Origin: Kalmusia sp. IMI 367209
Lineage: Eukaryota > Ascomycota > Dothideomycetes > Pleosporales > Didymosphaeriaceae
Direction: 5' to 3'
NCBI GenBank assembly: GCA_027946365.1
Contig: JAPEUQ010000007.1
Span: 310,001 to 374,000, forward strand
Length of the DNA: 64,000 nucleotides
The position numbers and the translations under genes are program-made. Positions 33,897 through 45,000 of the stretch are shown here, piece after piece (the stretch's first letter is position 1; each line of letters begins with the position of its first letter). The notes beneath the pieces were generated by a model. That model saw nothing but the letters and a program-made list of their open reading frames with translations. It made no database searches and had not been told where the DNA came from.

Positions 33897-34439
33897 GTGA
33901 GTACGTGGCCCGCGATTATTAAATTGTGCAGCTTGGACATGTGTGGAGCCTCTTTCCAGGTTCAGATCGCGGCTCGCATGTCAGAAGTCAATAAAGGCCC
34001 CGTGATTCCGCGCAACACTCTCTATCAAGACTTCATAATACCAAATCCAGACGAAGAACAACATCGCGCCTATTGGCAAGAGCCAATGCTTCTTCGTGCA
34101 CGTGCTCTATCTAAACGATCCGATCTTGCTAAGAAGGTGCGCAGTATAAAAGTGAGCATACGTTCGCTTGGAGCCCTTCACCTCCACGACCCTTTTCGGC
34201 ACGTGCAATATGGACACCGTTTTCTTGAATATATGTGGCAAATTGCGATTAGGCCAAAAGTAAGACTGAACGGCGGCGCCGACTGCATGATCTCAATCGT
34301 CACGCTAGGTTCAGTCTTCTTTTTTACCTGTTGCCTAACCTCAAGTTACTCCACATTTATTTTGGGAAAAAACCAATATTCCATGGTCCAGCATCTCCCC
34401 AAGGTCTCTTTGGCCACTCGGATGTCGATCCTTGCCTAG
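33897..34439 (+). pseudogene. Possible relic of an F-box-type protein gene
   Basis: An open frame with no ATG at its left end (begins at GTG). Its middle has PIPRNTLYQDFIIPNP-like and LLRARALSKRSDLAKKVRSIKVS sequence, resembling the leucine-rich start region of fungal F-box proteins, where a first repeat reads 'LA-xx-V-R-S-L-x-V'. The final third (ILGKNQYSMVQHLPKV) has no domain. No F-box itself is visible. This may be a decayed piece or a chance ORF; kept as a low-confidence relic. Confidence 0.2.
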
Positions 34440-36261
34440 TACACTGTTCACATCACTTGAAAAATCTCCAGATTAGTAGCTTAACAATATCGTAGTCCTA
34501 GTATTGCTTGCCGCCCTTGAAATGTCCTGAGCCTCGGCGCTCAAGTGTGCATCAACATTGATCTTCCATCTCCGATCTTCCCATCTACAATCACTTGACT
34601 TTTAGCTGATTCAGAGGCATATGTGCTGCTCATCTATAACTAGGTGTTAGCTCATTTCAAACTACCCTAGATTAAAGTTGTAACTGGGAAACAGTTCCTT
34701 GATGCACTCGCTGAACCTTCATCTCAGCAACGTCGACGTCGGGAAACACACATCATATTATGCGCACGCCGGGCGGGCTTTTGTTCGAATCTTGCTATTA
34801 GGTTCCGCCCACTTGCACCTTGACCTGAAGAGCTGAGCCTTGACAACTTAGACCCTGGGCGTATTTCGTTTTTGAGATATGTCAAGCCTTCGACCCTTCG
34901 GCAGGCTTCCACGATCTGAAGCAATTGGCAATTTCCAAAGAGCTCCTGCGATCTCGTCAATTCGGCGCCAGAGATACCCTGTCCTCGACACCGTTCTTCC
35001 TGCTACGCTCGAGACTATAAGTACAATGCACGCAACATTGCAACAGTAGAGATTCGGCTGTGTCTCTGAGGAATTCTCACATACCGGACCGCCGTAACGC
35101 ATTTCAAGCTGCTATTTCTTACTCGATGGTATGCGACGCTCAGGGTACGCAGTTTCATCTGCGAGGACTACAAGGATTGGGAGAGCTCTGCTCTGCGTGT
35201 GTAGCGATTAGCTTTTTTCGATGTCGATTTGAGCGCCAGACCCGGAAAGGTAATCCTGGTGTCAGTAAGTAGGCAAGGAAGGTGGAGGATGTCGCAGAAT
35301 AGATCGGCAACATTCCCTAGTACCCTAAGCAGCCCAATGTAGTAAGCACTGGAGAATATCGTAGATTGTAGCTTCATGTACTCAGCAATATTGCGCCGGC
35401 CGTCTGCAATGTCTCAATCGTACTTCCAGAGAGGCTCACGCCAAGCGGAATAGGGACTCCGGCGTTTCTTGCTGAACAACTTGACGGTACATAACTATGG
35501 TAGGACAATCGCCCTCGACCCACGCCCTCTGGTGCTGTCCCAAATGGAGCGGTCAATAATGACCAATGTGTGTAGATTCTTGAAATCACGAAGACTGCAG
35601 AATCTGGAGCAGGGCATAATGTACTCCATGTAGCGTCGGAGACCCGCGTACTCATCCTTGCAGTGTACCTAGACAGCCCAATTCATTTTTTTTTTCAAGT
35701 TTTGATGTCGTCATGATGAATACCTTTCTCAACTGTCCATGTCCCATGCATCTGCAAGCCTATTAGACGCGGACTTGTCTTCCAGCAGCGGTACGTAGCG
35801 AATCGTAAAGAAGATCTTCGACTTCGGGAAAGTTACACCCATTTACCCTCGCCGGAAGACGGCTCTTTGAGAACAGAAAATACAATAGGAAGTAGCGCAA
35901 AGTACGCACTCTGACCTCGCAACGATTCCCGCATATTCTTTTCTCAAAGCATTTTGAGTGATCGACAAGAAGCCTTGACTTGTAAATAATAGCGCACAAA
36001 GATGTCTAGTCCGTTTCGTCCGGCAGATAAAGCTTCTACCGCAGCTGGTCGACAGACGCACGAATGGCGGCAGGTCGTGCCTCTCTCCCAAGCATCCTTC
36101 GCGTGTTCCTTGTATATGTGTCGCAAAGCGCATCGAGACTTTGTTGCCTCGACCGCCCTTTTTGTGTTCGAATGTGTACATCACGCTTGTGTGACTACAA
36201 TAGTCACGCACCACACTTCTCCAAGTATAAACCAGCACACGCTGAGTCTACGCAGCTACGC

Positions 36262-36283
36262 AGAGAGAGAGAGAGAGAGAGAG
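36262..36283. repeat. (AG)n microsatellite
   Basis: Eleven uninterrupted AG units. Confidence 0.95.
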
Positions 36284-36762
36284 CCGCAGCGCTGGAACCA
36301 TTGCAGGACGCTTCATCTTCGCAAGAGCGTAGACACTCGCATACTCTCCCGGAGACCACCGCCCCTGCGGTCGAAACCATGGTTCTAACAATAGGAGGAA
36401 CTAGACTATCTGATCTCCTCCCTCTCAGCCCCGCACACCACACATGAGACACGCTTACAAAACAATTCCAAGTTTGCGGAAAAGCTCGAGTATGCTTGAA
36501 TCCGCACAACAAGCCGTCCCAAAGCACAAACCCCTTTCGTCCTCGCCGCGGTACAGACAGGCGAAAGCGAGGGGCGTGAACTAGCCAGCCGGTGCGAAGT
36601 CTGCGAGTTTCCAATGCAGAACAATACCAGGAGGCAGTGGCCTGCATTGCTGTCGCGAATAGGAAACGGGTCTGTTCGTTTGGTCGGCTGGATGATATAC
36701 GGAGTACACGGCTTGCCTCGGAGTCTCCGCATGCACGCCACGTGATGCGCGTACCTCATCCC

Positions 36763-36783
36763 GCGCGGCGGCGGCGGCGGCGC
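36763..36783. repeat. (CGG)n-like GC-rich trinucleotide repeat
   Basis: CGCGCGGCGGCGGCGGCGGC-type tract, nearly pure CGG units at its right part. Confidence 0.8.
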
Positions 36784-37198
36784 GCCTAACAACGCTTAAG
36801 TCGGAGACATTGTCATCAGGCATCCAGCATATCGATGCAGGACAAAGCAAGCAAGTCGATCCTCTGGCGCAGCAGCGGCTCTGGCTCTGGTACTAGCAGT
36901 AGCGTCTCAGGCCAGGAACGTCGTCACGCCACGTGTACCCGCAGGCATCATTCGGAGGAGAAAATTCCATAACGGTTTGACTTTGTCTCGCATTAAAGGG
37001 ACTCGACTATGAGAAGATAACGTCCATCTAACTCGTCGTGGGCCAAGGTAAGGTTAAAAGGAGAATAAACAACAAAAAAAGAGGAACCCCAGCGCCGTGC
37101 AAATGTACAAATATGGCTGCTGTGTCGGCAGAACCCCGTGCAATTCCCCTCCCCTCTCCCTCCTCCGGCCAATTCCGCAGACTGCGCGTTTGCTTATT

Positions 37199-37229
37199 CT
37201 CCTCCTCCTCCTCCTCCTCCTTCTCCTCC
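37199..37229. repeat. (CTC)n trinucleotide repeat
   Basis: About seven CTC units followed by an imperfect TTCTCC continuation. Confidence 0.85.
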
Positions 37230-37499
37230 CAGGCTTTTCTTTTTTTCCCCTGGCAAACTCGTGTCCAAGTAACAGTTCGGCCCCCACCTTCGAAACGATC
37301 GTAAGTCCCAAGGATGAGAAGAAAAAAACGGTCTCTCGTAAGTGATGTACACAAAAAAGGGGGGTCTGGGTAAACCGATCGACCACCCTGGATATCAAGC
37401 GCCCAAACTCCCGCTGGTTATCATAAATTCAAAAAAAATCAAAAAATCAGAAACCAAGCAGATTTCGTAGAAAGAAAGGGGATTAGAGCCCATGCTGTT

Positions 37500-37512
37500 G
37501 AGAGAGAGAGAG
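37500..37512. repeat. (GA)n microsatellite at the 3' end of the BIM1-like gene
   Basis: GA repeat directly after the stop codon of the minus-strand gene (stop at 37514-37516). A second GA tract (37754-37768) lies within its second intron. Confidence 0.85.
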
Positions 37513-37513
37513 A

Positions 37514-38396
37514 CTACATCCACGTTAACCAGCTCGCGGCGACCAACATGAGCGGCACGAGCAGCGAGACGTAGGCGTTCAGCGCGACCGTCAGGGCCGC
37601 AGGGGACGTCGTCGTGTACACGAACTGGAAGCCGATGTGGTCGCTCTCAACGGTCGAGTTGAAGCAGTTTGTGCTGTTGACTTCGGGCACGTCTTCGGGC
37701 TCGGCGAAGGTGATGTCTGCACACTGCATATCCAGTTAGTAATTAAATCTCCAGGAGAGAGAGAGAGAAAGCCAAATAAAGAATAGCAAGTGACGTACGT
37801 TGTACAAAGCCGCGCCATGCTGCGCCAGCTCAATGACTTGGATGGTCGCATTGTCGCCCACCTTGGGCGTGTAGTTGGCGGGCAGCGGCACCTGAGGCAG
37901 GCAGAAGGTGCCGTTGTACTGGACGTTCGACGGACCCGTAATGGAGAAGACGGGGAGCATGGCGTGCGAGTAGTTTAGCGGCTCGTTGCCGAAGCCCATG
38001 TTGATGTAGAACTGGGCCATGGCGTGACCGGGGAACCAGCCGGGCTGGATGGAGACGGCGCCCCCGCCTATGGGCCATTTTGTGCGGTTGGTCGATGTGG
38101 GCATGCCGCCGCCTGCTCAATCGTCAGTATTCCCGACCATTCTCAAAGTGCACCGTGGTGAAGGGTGGGGTCGGCGTACATGGGTACATCCACTGCATGC
38201 CAAAGGGAAAGCCGTAGCTGCCATTTCCCTCGTAATTTATGCCCAAGCTGCCTGGTTTTATCGAGGGGTCGTCCTCGGAGACGGTGCCGTTGGTGTGGAT
38301 GTTGTTCCCTCTCCAGCCCGGGTAGACGATGACGGTGTGTGCGGCGGCGAGCGAAGCGCATGCGACAAAACACACGGTCTGCGCGAAACGAAACAT
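37514..38396 (-). CDS. BIM1-like copper-binding (X325) secreted protein with GPI-type tail
   Basis: Three exons: 38396-38180, 38112-37799, 37723-37514; introns GTACGC...GAGCAG (67 nt) and GTACGT...TGCAG (75 nt). The product is 246 residues. The signal peptide ends at Ala19 and mature protein begins with His20 (AAAHTVIVYPGWRGNN), the N-terminal histidine expected in a copper site. Exon joins read QWMYPC|GGMPTSTNR and AALYN|CADITFAEP, both conserved in the family, which supports the splice sites. Further family stretches: AVSIQPGWFPGH, TFCLPQVPLPANY and EDVPEVNSTNCFNS. The last 40 residues end in a hydrophobic stretch (LLVPLMLVAASWLTWM), a likely GPI-anchor signal. These LPMO-related proteins lack chitin/cellulose oxidising activity and serve copper acquisition or cell-wall roles (known for Bim1 of Cryptococcus). 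Confidence 0.88.
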
Positions 38397-38398
38397 GT

Positions 38399-38420
38399 TG
38401 GCGGCGGCGGCGGCGGCGGC
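38399..38420. repeat. (GGC)n trinucleotide repeat in the 5' leader of the BIM1-like gene
   Basis: Seven GGC/GCC units; the edge is 3 nt from the ATG at 38396. On the mRNA strand it reads as GCC repeats directly before the start codon. Confidence 0.9.
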
Positions 38421-39878
38421 GTCGGCGATCCTTTCAGGCTGACTATCCAGCAACTATAACCAATCTCTTGCGGATCTGTATACTGGGTCGTGCGAGAGGC
38501 GGGTGCGGAGGGGTCCTTTGGTCCGGAGCAGTGTGTCGCGACGCAGGCTCGAGCAAGTCGGTATCGTATCGCACGATCAGTCGCAAGATGTCGAGCTTTG
38601 GAGGAGCACCAGGAAGACAAAGCACAAGCGCACGGTGGCGGGGGGCGCGCATTCAGCACTTATCCTCGCAGGCGTCCGCCTGTGCAACGCTCCATTTGCT
38701 CGCCAGCGACGCCTCGCCCCATCCCAATTCGACCCAAAAGCTTCCAGCAGCTTGGCCCTGGCCTCGAGCTCTGGCAAATACGCAGCCAGCAGCACGCAGG
38801 TAAGCGGCGCCATGCCAATAGCACGCCCGCAAGCATATTGGGGCTGCAGGGGCCGTGAGCCAACGAGCGGGCGGAACGGGATCGTCGAGCCACTGACTGG
38901 TGTGATGAGCCGTGCAGGCGAGGGGACGGCCAGTGTGCGCCTCTAAGCGCCGTGGGCTCCCGCGCTGCGAGCTCGCAGAGACGCTCGAGACGAAGTCTTC
39001 GAACGGTAAGGTTGTCGAAAGGGGACGGCGTGTAGCCGCTGCGGTGATGTGATGGCAGCGTGATGGACATGTCGCGGCTGCGAACGTCATTCACTGCTCT
39101 TTCTATCTCTCTCTCTCTCTCTCTTTCCTACACGGGCGCGGGTGCTCCCGGCCAAGGCCATCTCGACTCCAGCCCCCAACCAAGATCCGGCGTATCCCAC
39201 AACACCACAACACCCACCCCCACCACCATGCCGACCGTCAGCCGCACATCGCTGCAGCTTGATCTTTATAAAACCCGTCTGCCTCCTCCGCCTTCTCTGC
39301 CTCGGCCATCGTTCATGCACACAGCCCGGGGGAAAAAACAAAGATGGCATCAATATCAATATGGGTGCATGAAAGCAGGTGCGGGTGCTATTTGCGGTCG
39401 CTTCTGCCGCGCCTCTGATTGGGAGCTTGTTTGGCTGCCCCTGGCCGACCGGCAGAGTCGAGAACGTGCGCCTCCATCAGCACGTCCCGATTCGCTTCGC
39501 TTGGCTCTTGTATGTGTGTGCTGCGAATCGCAAACTCGCCATCTTGCTGCCCGGCGCATACGAACACACATCGCTTGAGCGTGCCGATGGAAGCTGATGG
39601 ATACACAACTGCTCACTCAATCTGCATTTGCTTTGGTCTTCTCACAGACAGTCAACATACTAGGTCTACATTGGGAATCGCACCAGTCAAGGCTGCTTAC
39701 CGACGCGTGCTGGCATCTGGTAGAAATCTGACTCCAGGTTGTGCTCCTAGGCCAGAAGGCTTGGTTCTGCTATGCATGGGTCCACTATCATGTCAATGCT
39801 TGTTCCTCCCCAACACCATGGCCAGCGAATGCTTAGCAAGCCCTGCACCACGGCTTCCTCGTCACACGTCCCACCACC
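38421..39878. other. Intergenic, 1.5 kb
   Basis: Lies between the BIM1-like start and the Nup82 stop. GC-rich; overlapping ORFs of 70-230 codons on all frames are composition artefacts without motifs. Confidence 0.4.
39106..39125. repeat. (TC)n microsatellite
   Basis: About ten TC units. Confidence 0.9.
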
Positions 39879-42441
39879 TCAGCTGCCGCCCTCTGCCGGT
39901 ATCGAGGCCATCGTCACACCAAACCCCCGAAGACGATTTGCCGTCGCCTCCAGCAGGTCCGTCTGGTGCTGCAGCATCGCCTGTATCTGCTCGTGCTCCG
40001 CTTTCCGTGAGTACGATGGCACCTTCACGCTTGACACAGGCCGCTCTTCACTACCCGCCCTCGACCCTGCCTCCACCTCCTTGGACAGCGTCTCCTTCAC
40101 ATCCTTGATCTTGCCCATGCGCTCCCACACGGGCACCTCGCTGCCGTCCACGTCGTCGGTCAATCTGCGCTCCGCTGGGTCTAGACTGCCTTCCATGGTC
40201 TGAAGCTCTTCGACGAAGAGAGCTTCCTTCTCGCTAAGCTGCGTGGCACTCACCGAAGCCATCTTTCGGCGCAATGATAGATATCGTGCCTTCTGTGCTT
40301 CCTGTCTGGAGTGCACCTTTTGCAGTCGATCTTCGATAATTGCGCTGCCGTAGAGATCGGAGCCGTCATCTGCTTCATCTCTGCCAGTGATCGCATCAAT
40401 CTTGGGCACGAGAGCGGCGGCTCGGCCGATTTGATCGCGGTACTCATCCTGAAGGCGTTGGCATCGATTGAATAGATCCGACACCTGGCGTTGAAGTTTC
40501 TCCGTGTGCTCAGCGAGGACGCGGTGTGTGCTCATCAAAACCTCCAGGTTGGCAGGTGACAGTTTGATCTCCTCTTTCCAGGACGCGCGAGAGCGGTGGA
40601 AAGTCTGGAGAGAAGCATACAGGTCAAAGGGTTCCCAAAACTCCTTGGGCGGTTGCCACGGTTCGCGAAGCTCGCCTTCTGGGCCTGCGAACTCCATGTA
40701 TTCGGCAATCTCTTGCTCGGTGGGCAACCCTTCTTCGGGTGCATCAAGCGTGACAGCTTGTGGCTCGTTGTCAAATGCGGTGAGCACCATGTAGCCCACG
40801 TTTCCATCCTCAATGACAACGCATGAGGTCACATCCTTTTTCGTGTCGTTCACATTACGCCGAACGCACTTTTCTGCCACCGAAGTCGTAGATTCGAGCA
40901 GACGCTGCAGGCGGAAGTCCGCCCCTTCACTTTGTGGTTCGGACAGCTCCGTCTCAAGCTTACGAATCCACGGCTCCATCGAGACGTAGAAGACACCGCT
41001 AGCGTGGGAGACAAAGAATGAAAAGTCGGTGTGGACATCGTTAGTTATGCTTTGGTTGGGAGATGCGACACCGTCATTTGCCAGCGAGATGGTCTCAACA
41101 ACAGCAAGAGCATGGTCCGCGGGTTCCGGAACAAAGCCGTCCTACCATAGTCAGCTACTCAGCTTCTACTAAACACAGCATCGCACTTACCTCAGAAGAG
41201 GGAAGCCATCGCCCCACAATGCCCTCCAGATCGAGACACACATGCACTTCACATGTATCTGTGAGGAGACAGACCACGGCTGCGGGCAAGCCTTCGGCAA
41301 CCTCCTCTTCTCCTCCGTCCGAAAATGTCTTCAAAGAATACACAATCATATCGCTGAGCTCAAAGTCTTCAACCTCAGGAGTTACGGAGAAAGGACCCTG
41401 CAGCAGAGGAACGACAGGAACGCTGGTTGGTCGGTTGAAAACTGCAATGCTGTCTCCTTCGGGGAGTTGCTCGCTGAAGGGCTCTTGGTATATAATGTCG
41501 CTTAGCCATTTCAATTGTTTGTCCGCAAGGGACATGTCCTCTATTGGCGCCGTGGCGTTTTCAGTGACATTTGCATGGTTGATGTTGACAGAGGAGATGA
41601 GCGTCTGCTTGAATGTATCGGCGCCCGGTGATTCCACCAGCTGCCATTTAGAGGGAAGAAGAGGACATAAGGCGTAGACATCGCCAGCAACAGTTGCGAT
41701 CCACAGTGTCATAGGCGCCCACCCATGCACACCTTCTTGGTCCGGAGAATCTCCAAAACATGCGGATGCCACTTCAAGATCTGCCGAGTCAGGAGAGAAG
41801 CCCTTGGAAGCTCCGTATTTTGATGCGCTCAGATTTTCTTGGTCGTTTGTCGCGTTTGCGAGCTTCTCCAGGTCAATCGACAAAGCAGGCTCGCTGAAGC
41901 TCGACCGATCCGTGCGGTTGATCTCCCATAGTCGTACCACTCCTGTCTTTGTGATTGTGACCAGACAACGCCCGTGGTATCCTAACGGGTGCCAGAGCAC
42001 GGAAGCGATGGGCGACTCCTCTAGCACATGCGCGGTAGGACCGACTTGAAAGGTCTTGGGTTTGACGGGCGTATCGTCGGCAGTCGTCAGGAGTGATATG
42101 TCGGGAAGGATGACAACGTGGACTGTATGGGACGTGGAGACGGCGAGGTAGTCGCCGTTGGGCGATATAGTGAGGCGCTCGATGGGCAGCGGTATCGAGA
42201 CTTTGAGTGTGCGGTAAACGGGCGATTCGTCCTCTTTCAGCTGTGCAAGATCGGCCCACCGTATCTCATGTCCCACAGCAACGAATATCTCTGAATCTCT
42301 TGTAGCAATGGTCTTGCGTACTCCAGAGCTCCTCTCTTTCGGGGCCAAAGCTCTGCTAGTTGAAGGCTTTGGCGCAAACAGCTGGTAGCCAGGGCTCGGC
42401 CGCTGAAGCCAGCGCGGGGTGTAGCTGAGAACTTTTGGCAT
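39879..42441 (-). CDS. nup82: Nucleoporin Nup82 (Nup88 homologue)
   Basis: Two exons, 42441-41191 and 41141-39879, with a 49-nt intron (GTAAGT...GGTAG, phase 0); 837 residues. The join reads RWLPSSE|DGFVPEPADHALAVVET. Nup82 sits on the cytoplasmic face of the nuclear pore and helps mRNA export with Nup159 and Nsp1. Its N-terminal 400 or so residues form a beta-propeller, here with WD-like blades (LTISPNGDYLAVSTSHTVHVV; SVLWHPLGYHGRCLVTITKTGVVRLWEIN). The C-terminal third is helical and coiled (PANLEVLMSTHRVLAEHTEKLQRQVSDLFNRCQRL). Assigned from overall architecture plus these family-typical stretches. It lies head-to-head with the cap-binding protein gene. Confidence 0.85.
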
Positions 42442-42764
42442 TTTGAATTCTGTATATAAAGGTGAAGATTGTGGTAAGAGAGAGGTTGTCGGGTGCGGCG
42501 CGCAATTGCGCTTTGGTGATTTAAGCTGCGAGCTACAAACGCTGAACAAACAGCGCGGATCGTCAAAGCAATGCGCACGGACGCTACGCGCTAGCTTAGC
42601 CGCACTTTTGGGGAAGCTTCAACAGAGCTCCGCCTGTCGTCCACAATTATTATTATCACTGCCTGCTCCTCCACCATCGCCCTATACTAACTACTTACCC
42701 AAAGTCCGACAATACTATCTGCACCTATCGGCACTGCGTCTCTTCCACCACGCCAATCACCGCG
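42442..42764. promoter_or_regulatory. Shared intergenic promoter region of Nup82 and CBP20
   Basis: 323 nt separate two start codons on opposite strands, so transcription control of two RNA-export factors is compressed here. A pyrimidine-rich tract occurs just 5' of the CBP20 ATG. Confidence 0.5.
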
Positions 42765-43380
42765 ATGCCTGCCACAAGGAAGAGCACCGTGGAGCGCATG
42801 GACAAGCCGAGCTCATATGCCTCGTCCAAGGTATGACCCGGATTGACGCATACCATACAATCGACTGACATCTCCATAGAACAGGCGACGCAACCAGAAC
42901 CGCAATCGCGACGGCCCGCGCGAAGAATCACCAGAAGACGACAAGCTCAAGGATGCGACCACCCTCTACGTTGGCAACCTGTCTTTCTACACCACCGAGG
43001 AGCAGATACACGAGCTCTTCTCCAAGTGCGGAGAGATTAAACGCCTGGTCATGGGTCTGGATCGCTTCAACAAGACACCTTGCGGGTTCTGCTTCGTCGA
43101 GTACTACAGTCACCAGGACGCGCTCGATTGCATGAAGTACATTGGAGGTACTAAGCTGGACGAGCGCATCATCCGTACTGATCTCGATGAGGGCTTTGCT
43201 GAGGGCAGGCAGTATGGGTATGTGTCGCTGAAGCTTATCAGGTGTACCAACTAACATACGGGCAGACGAGGAAAATCTGGCGGCCAAGTGCGCGACGAGT
43301 ACCGTGAAGAGTACGATCCTGGCCGTGGCGGATTTGGCCGGGCCCTACAGCAGGAGGGCTACGCAGAGGAATATGATTAG
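42765..43380 (+). CDS. cbp20: Nuclear cap-binding protein subunit 2 (CBP20)
   Basis: Three exons, 42765-42830, 42880-43217 and 43266-43380; 172 residues. Introns are 49 nt (GTATGA...CATAG) and 48 nt (GTATGT...GGCAG). It binds the 7-methylguanosine cap with CBP80 in the nucleus. A single RRM shows RNP2 LYVGNLSF and RNP1 GFCFVEYY. The aromatic/Arg-rich tail includes [28 protein letters not shown], a family hallmark, joined across intron 2. In intron 1, CATAG is preferred as acceptor because using the next CAG (42884) would break the frame into the RRM. N-terminal segment [14 protein letters not shown] is charged. Confidence 0.93.
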
Positions 43381-43856
43381 AGCAGCATGCCTGAAGCTTC
43401 GCGGTTCTGCTCGTTTCAAGACGTTTTTTCTGCGGTTGCATCTATGAAGAGAAGGATCTAAGGAGTGAGGTGGTTATACCAGGCATAGGGCGCACGGCGT
43501 TATCGGTATCCTATACTAGGATGCACATGGCATTTTCAAGGGTTTGGGGTGAGAATCACCTGTGCAGAGTTTTGGTTCTTTCTAAGGCAGGTAATCTTGC
43601 ATATCCAGAAGACCGAGTGTCGAACTCCTCCGGACAGAACGCTCTATTAGCAGAGCCAGATCTAGGTAATGATCTAACGAATCAGTTACCTCTGTATAAA
43701 TATCTGTTGAACGCCAGCCGCTTGTGCACCGGTGCGCCATGCTCGCAATGCTTACAGCACTAGGACGATGTCGAGAGAAAGTCTCGAGACCAACTGGGGC
43801 TCGAGATGCCCTGGATACACAACACACACAATGCACCGTGTATAGCCATGTTCTAA
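43381..43856. other. Convergent 3' region, 476 nt
   Basis: Between CBP20 (plus) and PdxT (minus) stops. Short frames without motifs on both strands. Confidence 0.4.
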
Positions 43857-44766
43857 CTAATGAATCGATCGATCCGCAACCTCGAACTGGTGTCTTCGCT
43901 CGGCTGCCTTCAACACTTCCCCCAACCACCACACGTGTATACGCGGGTCAGCGGTTAGTTCCGGGTGGAAGCTGATTCCAAAGACATTACCCTGTCGCAC
44001 GGCGATGATATCTTCGGTGCCAGCATGTTCGTGTTCTTGGTTGTCCTGCACGGCCGGCGTGCGAGTGGACAGTGTCGCCATGACTTCAACCTCTGCTTTC
44101 AACTCTTCCTCGGCAAGCTCGTCAGCAGGAGCCTTGGATGGTGCGACAATAGTGGCCTCGCGAGATGCTTCCTCGGTCTGAACACCGTCCTTGTGCGGAA
44201 GAATCTTCTCAACAACGGGTGCCCGGATGAAGACGCATCGGTAGGGCTCGTTGGCGGACTTGTCGACAGTGTCGCCGAGAAAGGAAAGTTGGAGATTCGC
44301 CTGGAAGCTTTCCACTTGACGTCCAAAGTGGTTCCGGTTGACTCTTACGTCGAGCCCCCCAATGAGGTCCTGGCCGCCCTTCTTGGTCCGGTTCGCCGAC
44401 TCCGCCAACAGGATGAGTCCGGCGCATGTCCCCCACGTGGGTTTCCGGAGCACTCTACGCACTGTCAGTGTCGTGTGTTGCACAGGAAGTGCGCGGTACG
44501 AGGTACTTGACGAAATCCCTCAACGGCTCCAGCAAGCCAGATCGAGCGGCCACGAGCGAGATGGTAGTGCTCTCTCCCCCAGGCAAGATGAGTCCGTCGC
44601 AACGAGCAAGCTCGCCCGGCGTCCTGACCTCAATGAAGCTCCACTTAGTGTGCGCACCTGCACCCTTGAGAGAGTCCGCCGCAGATCGTAGCAGCTGCAC
44701 ATGCTCGCTGAAGGCACCCTGCAGGGCCAGGACGCCCACAGTAACGTCCGGAATTACCACGGTCAT
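43857..44766 (-). CDS. pdxT: Pyridoxal 5'-phosphate synthase glutaminase subunit (PdxT/Sno)
   Basis: Exons 44766-44507 and 44454-43857, intron 52 nt (GTACCT...CGTAG); 285 residues. It supplies ammonia from glutamine to PdxS/Snz for vitamin B6 biosynthesis. Class I glutaminase signatures: GVLALQGAF at the N-terminus, PGGEST near 62-67 (oxyanion strand), [15 protein letters not shown] with nucleophile Cys97 just after the splice, and C-terminal FHPELT with catalytic His/Glu. Relative to bacterial enzymes (about 190-200 residues) it carries an insertion of roughly 65 residues ([11 protein letters not shown] through [10 protein letters not shown]) that is acidic and Ala/Glu-rich, before the last strand. 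Fungal Sno proteins are longer, so this is a lineage feature. It is divergent from the NpgA gene. Confidence 0.93.
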
Positions 44767-45000
44767 GACGCAAGTGTACAGCTTTGTCGAGCAGCCGCAG
44801 TGCGTAGGTTAGCCGGCAAAAGTCAGAGTGTGTCGAAGTCCGAATGCCGTTGGTCGATGGCTGATGAGTGCTGATATAAAATGCGGCGCTGCCGTTATCG
44901 ATAGTCACGAGTGACGCGCTCCCCCACCGCCTTTGTTCAACACTCGCCTGCAGCAGCTGTAGCAGCACGACTGCTGGCGACAGAGCCGCGCCTCAACGCC
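44767..45000. promoter_or_regulatory. Short divergent promoter region of pdxT and npgA
   Basis: 234 nt between opposing start codons. TATAAA lies at 44875-44880 on the plus strand, 120 nt before the npgA ATG, and is a candidate TATA box. Confidence 0.45.

Larger units (their letters stand above)
32384..37513. other. Gene-poor region with microsatellites, 5.1 kb
   Basis: No supported intact gene. It holds the TF promoter, a possible relic at 33897-34439, and microsatellites from 36.2 kb onward. Overlapping frames around 36.0-36.9 kb on both strands are low-complexity and look like composition artefacts. Confidence 0.4.

Noticed and set aside
36002..36850. Several 60-147-codon ORFs on both strands
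   Set aside because: They overlap each other in all frames and are driven by microsatellites and GC-rich sequence.
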